From SIG452 sp045580405 (GTDB lineage Bacteria; Bacillota; Clostridia; UMGS1840), in assembly GCA_045580405.1 (NCBI GenBank), contig JAZNNT010000068.1, positions 1 through 19,747 of the forward strand: 19,747 bases of DNA, in the 5' to 3' direction. The notes beneath the pieces were generated by a model that saw only the letters and a list, made by a program, of their open reading frames with translations, was not told where the DNA came from and made no database searches. Made by a program: the position numbers and the translations under genes. Positions 15,568 to 19,747 of this stretch are shown in pieces; within the stretch, counting starts at the first letter, position 1; every line of letters begins with the position of its first letter.

Positions 15568-16200
15568 ATGTCATATTTAGAAAAATTAAAATTTAATGAA
15601 GACGGTCTGATTCCCGCTGTTGTGCAGGATTACGATACCGGTGCAGTTTTAATGGTTGCCTATATGACCAAAGAAACGCTCGAAAAATCTCTGGAGCTTG
15701 GCAAAACCGTATTTTTCTCCCGTAGCCGTCAAAAGGAATGGTTAAAAGGAGAAGAAAGCGGTAACTTCCAGAATATTGTAGAAATTTCTGCAGACTGCGA
15801 TTATGACACCTTGCTCATCAAGGTTACCTTAGAAGGTGACAAAGTTAGCTGTCATACCGGAGAATATTCCTGTTTCTTCAATCGAATTGAAGATGGTGAA
15901 TATGTGCACAAATCCAATGAAAAAATGATTCTTCAACGTGTTTATGACACAGTTGCAGACAGAAGCAAGAATCCCGTGGAAGGTGCCTACACCAACTATC
16001 TTTTAGAAAAAGGGATTGACAAAATCTTAAAGAAGGTTGGAGAAGAATCCGCCGAAGTAATTATTGCATCCAAAAATAATGCTCCCGACGAGGTCATTTA
16101 TGAAACCGCCGATTTAATGTATCACCTTTCTGTAATGCTTTTTGACAGAGGCGTAACCTGGCAGGAAATCTTTGCAGAATTAAAGAAGAGAGAAAAGTAG
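15568..16200 (+). CDS. hisIE: Bifunctional phosphoribosyl-AMP cyclohydrolase/phosphoribosyl-ATP pyrophosphatase
   Basis: This 210-residue enzyme performs the second and third steps of histidine synthesis. The HisI part (about 1-107) has FFSRSRQKEWLKGEESGN (49-66), the zinc/magnesium motif ADCDYDT (C77) and CHTGEYSCF (C95, C102). The HisE part (about 118-210) has the VGEESAEVIIA motif (157-167) and YETADLMYHLSVML typical of the MazG-like pyrophosphatase. AAGAAGG lies 10 nt before the ATG. No other his gene is in the window, so it is separated from the pathway here, or follows the ispH-rpsA operon by read-through past the hairpin. No clear terminator follows. Confidence 0.96.
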   Translation: MSYLEKLKFNEDGLIPAVVQDYDTGAVLMVAYMTKETLEKSLELGKTVFFSRSRQKEWLKGEESGNFQNIVEISADCDYDTLLIKVTLEGDKVSCHTGEYSCFFNRIEDGEYVHKSNEKMILQRVYDTVADRSKNPVEGAYTNYLLEKGIDKILKKVGEESAEVIIASKNNAPDEVIYETADLMYHLSVMLFDRGVTWQEIFAELKKREK

Positions 16201-16248
16201 AAATTCCCGTTTTCTATGGGAAATCTCCGATAAAATTCCAAAAAAGTA

Positions 16249-16277
16249 TTGACCTTTTCGATAAAATATGATATGAT
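16249..16277 (+). promoter_or_regulatory. Sigma-A promoter of ptsH
   Basis: TTGACC (16249-16254), a 17-nt spacer and TATGAT (16272-16277). The predicted start is near 16284, giving a leader of about 130 nt. In the leader GCATA/TATGC (16331-16347) and CCATATTGT (16347-16355) with ACAA and TATGG (16384-16393) can pair; the latter reaches the GGAG before the gene. Confidence 0.8.
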
Positions 16278-16413
16278 TTTATTGTGATGGGGTATCTTTT
16301 TTTAAGAAAGGCTCCAAACTGAAAATTCTGCATATAATAAACTATGCCATATTGTAATTTATTGAAGCATTCTTTGTTTTTTCACAATTATGGAGTAAGG
16401 ATGGTTTTTAAAC

Positions 16414-16677
16414 ATGTTTGAAAAAGAAGTTGTTGTTCAGAATCAAGTTGGTCTTCATGCAAGACCGGCAACCTTTTTTATCCAGAAAGCAAATGAATTT
16501 AAAAGCAATATCTGGGTAGAAAAAGAAGAACGTAAAGTAAGCGCAAAAAGTTTATTGGGCGTTCTTTCCTTGGGCATCACTCAGGGCACCAACATTAAAA
16601 TTGTGGCAGACGGTTCTGATGCCGAAGCTGCAGTGGATGCATTGGTTGCACTGGTTAGCTCTGACTTCAGCGAATAA
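16414..16677 (+). CDS. ptsH: Phosphocarrier protein HPr
   Basis: This 87-residue cytoplasmic protein passes phosphate from enzyme I to sugar permeases of the phosphotransferase system and helps carbon catabolite control. His15 lies in GLHARPA (13-19) and the regulatory Ser46 in AKSLLGVLSLG (44-54), so both phosphorylation sites are intact; Crh-type paralogues lack His15. AAGGA lies 12 nt before the ATG, with GGAG a little further upstream. It is monocistronic, with its own promoter and terminator, and not next to ptsI. Confidence 0.95.
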   Translation: MFEKEVVVQNQVGLHARPATFFIQKANEFKSNIWVEKEERKVSAKSLLGVLSLGITQGTNIKIVADGSDAEAAVDALVALVSSDFSE

Positions 16678-16692
16678 TCAAATCAACGTCAT

Positions 16693-16727
16693 AAAAAGGA
16701 GGTTACCGTTTTGGTAACCTCTTTTTT
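16693..16727. terminator. Bidirectional terminator between ptsH and the Cys-rich gene
   Basis: GAGGTTACC (16699-16707) pairs perfectly with GGTAACCTC (16713-16721) across a 5-nt loop. Six T follow on the plus side and five A precede. The stop codon of the minus-strand gene overlaps the T-run. Confidence 0.93.
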
Positions 16728-16974
16728 ATATATGATTATTCTTCGTTTGTTCCAGTAATCGTTCTATTTTTTCTAATCTCAATGCATCGTTTTCATTGCG
16801 GGGACATTGCAAAACCGCACATTCATTGCAGGGCTTTTTTCTGTGATAATTCAAACAACAACCTAAGTAATTGCATTCATCACAACAACATTCATTCCCG
16901 TTTTCACCGTTCCCCGGGCAATCCTTACCGCCATTCCCCGGAATCAATTCAATCCCCGTGATATCAATGATCAT
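16726..16974 (-). CDS. Small cysteine-rich protein
   Basis: This 82-residue protein is one I do not recognise. Ten cysteines lie between residues 19 and 57 (positions 19, 29, 30, 31, 34, 39, 40, 49, 52, 57), including CCCDEC and CNEC, with His44 among them. This is a layout suited to zinc or iron-sulfur binding. There is no signal peptide or membrane helix, and the C-terminus (about 62-79) looks like a charged helix (ALRLEKIERLLEQTK). GGAGGG lies 7 nt before the ATG, which supports real translation. It sits directly downstream of the structured RNA and its terminator on the same strand, so read-through or regulated termination could control it. The function is unknown; metal storage, sensing or a small regulator are possibilities. 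Confidence 0.72.
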   Translation of the reverse strand: MIIDITGIELIPGNGGKDCPGNGENGNECCCDECNYLGCCLNYHRKKPCNECAVLQCPRNENDALRLEKIERLLEQTKNNHI

Positions 16975-16989
16975 ACCATTTCCCTCCGT

Positions 16990-17020
16990 AAAATAAAAAA
17001 TGCGTAGCCGAAGCTACGCA
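16990..17020 (-). terminator. Intrinsic terminator of the structured RNA
   Basis: On the minus strand TGCGTAGC, TTCG and GCTACGCA form an 8-bp stem with a C(UUCG)G tetraloop, followed by TTTTTTATTT. It ends only a few nt before the ribosome binding site of the Cys-rich gene. Confidence 0.9.
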
Positions 17021-17142
17021 CTAAAAATGCATCACCTCGGTACTACTGCGACATAGTTCATTACAAAACAGGATAATGATAACCAAGGCATACATTTTTA
17101 ACAAAGTATGCCCCTGTTTTGTAAATTATTAAACTAAGTCGC
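16990..17142 (-). ncRNA. Unassigned structured RNA or leader upstream of the Cys-rich gene
   Basis: A promoter predicts a start at G17142 (minus), the first paired base of a compact fold. P1 pairs plus 17138-17143 with 17047-17052 (GCGAC/GTCGC) and 17132-17136 with 17054-17058. P2 pairs 17113-17124 with 17061-17072 (12 perfect bp, CCTGTTTTGT core). P3 pairs 17106-17112 with 17087-17093 (GGCATAC/GTATGCC, 12-nt loop) and abuts P2 on one side, leaving a 14-nt single strand (17073-17086) on the other. About 26 unpaired nt and a UUCG terminator end it. It does not match a riboswitch, SRP, 6S, tmRNA or T-box pattern I can recall. It could be a free small RNA or a cis-regulator of the Cys-rich gene. 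Confidence 0.7.
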
Positions 17143-17148
17143 AAAACT

Positions 17149-17177
17149 ATTCTATCACAGAACATAAAAAAATACAA
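17149..17177 (-). promoter_or_regulatory. Promoter of the structured RNA
   Basis: On the minus strand TTGTAT (plus 17172-17177) lies 17 nt before TAGAAT (plus 17149-17154), with TGA directly before the -10 giving an extended -10 form. The predicted start coincides with the base of P1. Confidence 0.75.
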
Positions 17178-17194
17178 GTGTTTTTCAAAAAAAT

Positions 17195-17369
17195 GTAGGG
17201 GCAATTCACGAATCACCCGTTTCTTTTATAATCACACAACATAACAGAAATCGTATTTTAAAACGGCGTGCCGCACCCATTGGGTGTTCTAATGTCACGC
17301 CCTACGCCAATTTTAACTACAATTTGTAACCTAACACGGTAGGAGTTTTTTGAAACGCCCCTCCCCTAC
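17195..17369. repeat. Possible decayed dispersed repeat with short terminal inverted repeats
   Basis: GTAGGGG (17195-17201) and CCCCTAC (17363-17369) are exact inverted ends. Just inside the left end is an imperfect palindrome (GGGCAATTC with GAATCACCC). In the middle GGCGTG (17265-17270) and CACGCC (17296-17301) enclose a CACCC/GGGTG hairpin (17274-17286). No open frame looks real. It resembles a small non-autonomous repeat, but no second full copy is in the window. Confidence 0.4.
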
Positions 17370-17401
17370 GAAATATCCTAAATACAACAATCACCTCAAA
17401 C

Positions 17402-17441
17402 AAAAAGACGAAACTCTTGGATAAAGAATTTCGTCTTTTTT
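17402..17441. terminator. Terminator downstream of the ABC exporter genes
   Basis: AAAAAGACGAAA (17402-17413) pairs with TTTCGTCTTTTT (17429-17440). The 15-nt loop can pair further (TCTT/AAGA). It can act on both strands; on the minus strand it lies about 145 nt after the ABC transporter stop codon. Confidence 0.8.
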
Positions 17442-17482
17442 GTACTTGATTCATTCTACAAGGTGAAGAAAAACAGATGCAG

Positions 17483-17577
17483 AATTCGAAAATCGAATCA
17501 AGGCAGCGCCTTGACAAGCCCGAAGGCGTACATTGGGTACGCCGAGTGGTGAGATTCACGGATTGTGCGCTGTTTTT
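17483..17577. repeat. Nested inverted-repeat element next to the ABC exporter gene
   Basis: Three inverted repeats are packed together: ATTCGA/TCGAAT (17484-17498), CAGCGC/GCGCTG (17504-17509 with 17567-17572) and, enclosed, GGCGTAC/GTACGCC (17525-17543). Five T follow GCGCTG on the plus strand. The dense hairpins and lack of coding sense suggest a dispersed structured repeat; a second copy is not present here. Confidence 0.5.
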
Positions 17578-17584
17578 CAAACCT

Positions 17585-19363
17585 CTACTGCTGAGTTTGT
17601 TTGGTGTAGTAGTTGTAATACGCACCTTTCTTTTCCATTAACTCTTGATGAGAACCGGATTCTACGATATTGGTATCACCGACTACCATAATACGGTCGG
17701 AGCCAACGATGGTGGATAAACGATGTGCAATCATCAAAGTGGTTCTGCCTTCCATTAGGCGTTTCACCCCTTCGATAATGAGTTGTTCGGTTTCGGTATC
17801 AATATTGGCAGTTGCTTCATCCAAGACTAATATTCTGGGATTTAAAAGCATGGTTCTCGCCAGAGAAATAAGCTGTCGCTGACCAATGGATAAACTGCTT
17901 CCCTTCTCCGATACCTGAGTTTGGTAGCCGTCCTTCATCCGAATAATAAAATTGTGAGCACAGACTGCTTTGGCAGCTGCGATAACTTCTTCATCGGAAG
18001 CGTCTAACCGTCCGTAACGGATATTTTCCATAATGGTACCGGAAAAGATGTAGCTTTCCTGCAACATATAGCCAACCTGACGACGCAGAGAATGCATGGT
18101 CACATCCTGAATGCTGTGTCCATCTATTTTAATACTACCCGATTGGATTTCATAGTAGCGGGACAGCAAGTTCACAATGGTGGTTTTCCCGGCACCGGTC
18201 TGCCCTACGAAGGCAATTCGTTCACCGGGTGCAATATGGAAGTTTAAATCACGAAGCACATAGCCTTTTTCCTCTTCGTAGGAAAAGTCCACACCCATAA
18301 ATTCAATTTCACCTTTGATATCCGGCAAATCATAGGCATTGGGAGCATCTTCAATTTCCTCGGATTCTTCCAGGGTTTCCATGATTCTCTCCAAATATCC
18401 TAAGTTGGTAATCAACTGATTATATAAGTTGGATAAATTGTTGATAGGATTCCACAAACGGCGCAAATAGTTGATAATGGCAATGGTTACCCCAACGGTA
18501 ATTTCTGCCCCTGAAATAACCATAACAGCAGCAAAATAAGTTACACATACGGTTAATTCCGATAGCAGTGAAGTCGTTAACGGAATCATAAATTCGATGC
18601 CAACCGTTTTCATCCAATGACGGTACACCTGAACAGATAAATCAGTAAAAATACGCTCATTTTTCCGTCTTCTGCCGAATGCCTGGGTAACACGGACACC
18701 GTTAATGCTTTCCATTAAATAAGCAGTTAAATTACTGTTTTTATCGTTAAAGGTTCGACGGATTCTGCGTTGTACTTTTTTGATTAAGGACATCACCAAA
18801 AGAAGTACCGGTACTCCGCAAAGTGCAACCAAAGTAAGCTTCACATTGATTGCAAACATAAAGCTGACTACTGCCACCAAGGACAACACATCCAGCACCG
18901 CATTGGCAATAATATTGGAAAATAAATCCGCTAAGGAGTTTATATAGTTTGTCACACGGATTAAAATTTTTCCGTGGGGTCTGGTATCAAAGAATACAAA
19001 GGGAAGCTTTTGAATGTGAGCAAACAAGTCTTTTCGGATATCGAAAATAATAGATTGCCCCACACTAATTAAGTGTTTCATCCGGAATCTGGATACTAAA
19101 ATGTTTAACACAACCATCGCAGCAAGCACACCGCCACAGGTATATAACAGTTGAAAATTTTTATTGACGATGGCATCGTCAAACACAATTTTCATAATGT
19201 AGGGAACCACAGTGGAGGAAAGCACTCCAATGGCAATCACCAATATGGTAAGTAACAGTTCCCACCAATACTTACGGACATATTTTCCAACAATGCCCCA
19301 CTCTTTTTTGCCAAACTTGATTTTTAAGTCTTCATCCTGATGAAACCGATTGATTTTAGCCAT
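17585..19363 (-). CDS. ABC exporter half-transporter, consensus-site subunit
   Basis: This is a 592-residue protein with a six-helix membrane domain (first helix about 34-58) and a nucleotide-binding domain from about 352. Walker A is GQTGAGKT (387-394), the Q-loop Gln435, the signature SLSIGQ (490-495), Walker B ILVLDEA with catalytic Glu516, and the switch His547 in IAHRLS. The signature is LSIGQ rather than LSGGQ, the usual mark of the partner in a heterodimeric exporter. The ATG at 19363 is chosen for GGAGGTGAT about 7 nt upstream. It overlaps the upstream ABC gene by 8 nt, so the two are translationally coupled. The substrate is unknown; multidrug, lipid or peptide export are options. 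Confidence 0.93.
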   Translation of the reverse strand: MAKINRFHQDEDLKIKFGKKEWGIVGKYVRKYWWELLLTILVIAIGVLSSTVVPYIMKIVFDDAIVNKNFQLLYTCGGVLAAMVVLNILVSRFRMKHLISVGQSIIFDIRKDLFAHIQKLPFVFFDTRPHGKILIRVTNYINSLADLFSNIIANAVLDVLSLVAVVSFMFAINVKLTLVALCGVPVLLLVMSLIKKVQRRIRRTFNDKNSNLTAYLMESINGVRVTQAFGRRRKNERIFTDLSVQVYRHWMKTVGIEFMIPLTTSLLSELTVCVTYFAAVMVISGAEITVGVTIAIINYLRRLWNPINNLSNLYNQLITNLGYLERIMETLEESEEIEDAPNAYDLPDIKGEIEFMGVDFSYEEEKGYVLRDLNFHIAPGERIAFVGQTGAGKTTIVNLLSRYYEIQSGSIKIDGHSIQDVTMHSLRRQVGYMLQESYIFSGTIMENIRYGRLDASDEEVIAAAKAVCAHNFIIRMKDGYQTQVSEKGSSLSIGQRQLISLARTMLLNPRILVLDEATANIDTETEQLIIEGVKRLMEGRTTLMIAHRLSTIVGSDRIMVVGDTNIVESGSHQELMEKKGAYYNYYTKQTQQ

Positions 19364-19747
19364 GGATATCACCTCCGTACTGATGCACATACACATCATA
19401 GTAATACCCTTGTTTTTTCAGAAGAAGCTCTTCGTGGGTTCCTCTTTGAATCAATTCTCCGTCTTTTAACACCAAAATCATATCACAATCTTTCACGGAA
19501 GAAATTTTTTGAGAAATAATAAACACAGTTTTGTCCGTACAGTTGGTACGAAGTGCTTCCTGAATTTTTTCTTCAGTTTCAGAGTCCAATGCCGAAGTGG
19601 TATCATCCAACACCAAAATAGAAGGATTCTTCAGAATAGCACGGGCCAAGGCAAGACGTTGTTTCTGTCCGCCTGACAGAGTAACGCCACGTTCCCCGAT
19701 CACCGTTTCGTAGCCTTCCGGCAGTTTTTCAATAAATTCGTCTGCCA
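19356..19747 (-). CDS. ABC exporter half-transporter, degenerate-site subunit (partial)
   Basis: Only the last 130 residues or so of the nucleotide-binding domain are in the window; the gene continues past the right edge. It has a canonical signature TLSGGQKQR, but Walker B reads ILVLDDTTSALD with Asp in place of the catalytic Glu, and the switch region reads IISQKIS with Gln in place of His. Both substitutions mark the degenerate-site subunit of heterodimeric exporters such as BmrCD or TM287/288. The end overlaps the next gene by 8 nt. It would be the promoter-proximal gene of the pair. Confidence 0.93.
   Translation of the reverse strand, partial: ADEFIEKLPEGYETVIGERGVTLSGGQKQRLALARAILKNPSILVLDDTTSALDSETEEKIQEALRTNCTDKTVFIISQKISSVKDCDMILVLKDGELIQRGTHEELLLKKQGYYYDVYVHQYGGDIHG

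Noticed and set aside
16697..16703. AGGAGG resembling a ribosome binding site after ptsH
   Set aside because: It is the 5' arm of the perfect terminator stem and no start codon follows on that strand.
16990..17142. 6S RNA or SRP RNA
   Set aside because: The helical part is only about 95 nt, with an asymmetric 14-nt strand; 6S RNA is longer with a central bubble, and the conserved SRP loop motifs are absent.
16990..17142. Clear antiterminator alternative to the UUCG terminator
   Set aside because: I found no upstream segment strongly complementary to the terminator arms, so a riboswitch-type switch is not shown by the sequence alone.
17317..17625. Minus-strand frame of 102 codons across the repeat region
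   Set aside because: It crosses a terminator and palindromes, and its Arg/Ser/Thr-rich product reflects the repeats rather than a protein.
1..19747. CRISPR array, tRNA, phage or insertion-sequence remnants
   Set aside because: No regularly spaced repeats, tRNA-like folds, transposase or phage genes were found; the Xer-like gene has operon partners and no flanking mobile-element structure.

Overview
The window looks like chromosomal DNA from a low-to-moderate G+C, Gram-positive-type anaerobe of the class Clostridia. The evidence is a fused ispH-rpsA gene, an RNase Y gene, strong AGGAGG ribosome binding sites, TTG starts, clean intrinsic terminators, and a conserved FAD oxidoreductase-cmk-plsC-ispH/rpsA order. 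I see no tRNA, rRNA, CRISPR array, insertion sequence or phage genes.

Layout. (1) 1-1225: a secreted stalk-domain (copper amine oxidase N-terminal-like) protein behind a possible ECF-sigma promoter, ending in a bidirectional terminator. (2) 1233-4317, minus strand: a four-gene operon with a VTC/polyphosphate-polymerase-like protein, a DUF4956 membrane protein, a small membrane protein and a CotH-type secreted kinase. (3) 4415-6346, minus strand: rny (RNase Y) with its own terminator, a consensus promoter and a leader of about 270 nt that could fold over its own ribosome binding site. (4) 6417-10804, plus strand: a divergent operon with a Xer-like recombinase that has lost catalytic residues, a D-Ala-D-Ala carboxypeptidase, cardiolipin synthase and a LytTR regulator with a degenerate receiver domain. 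(5) 10836-16200, plus strand: an HI0933-family flavoprotein, cmk, plsC, the ispH-rpsA fusion and hisIE. (6) 16249-16727: a monocistronic ptsH (HPr). (7) 16726-17177, minus strand: a Cys-rich small protein preceded by a compact structured RNA with its own promoter and terminator. (8) 17195-17577: gene-free DNA rich in inverted repeats. (9) 17585-19747, minus strand: the two halves of a heterodimeric ABC exporter; the upstream half runs off the window edge.

How the genes fit together. Most encode housekeeping or envelope functions: peptidoglycan trimming, cardiolipin and phosphatidate synthesis, isoprenoid synthesis, translation, RNA turnover, sugar-PTS control and histidine synthesis. The least explained parts are the structured RNA at about 16990-17142 (minus), the VTC-DUF4956-small protein-CotH module, the rny leader, and the pairing of a catalytically altered recombinase with a phosphorylation-independent-looking LytTR regulator in one operon.
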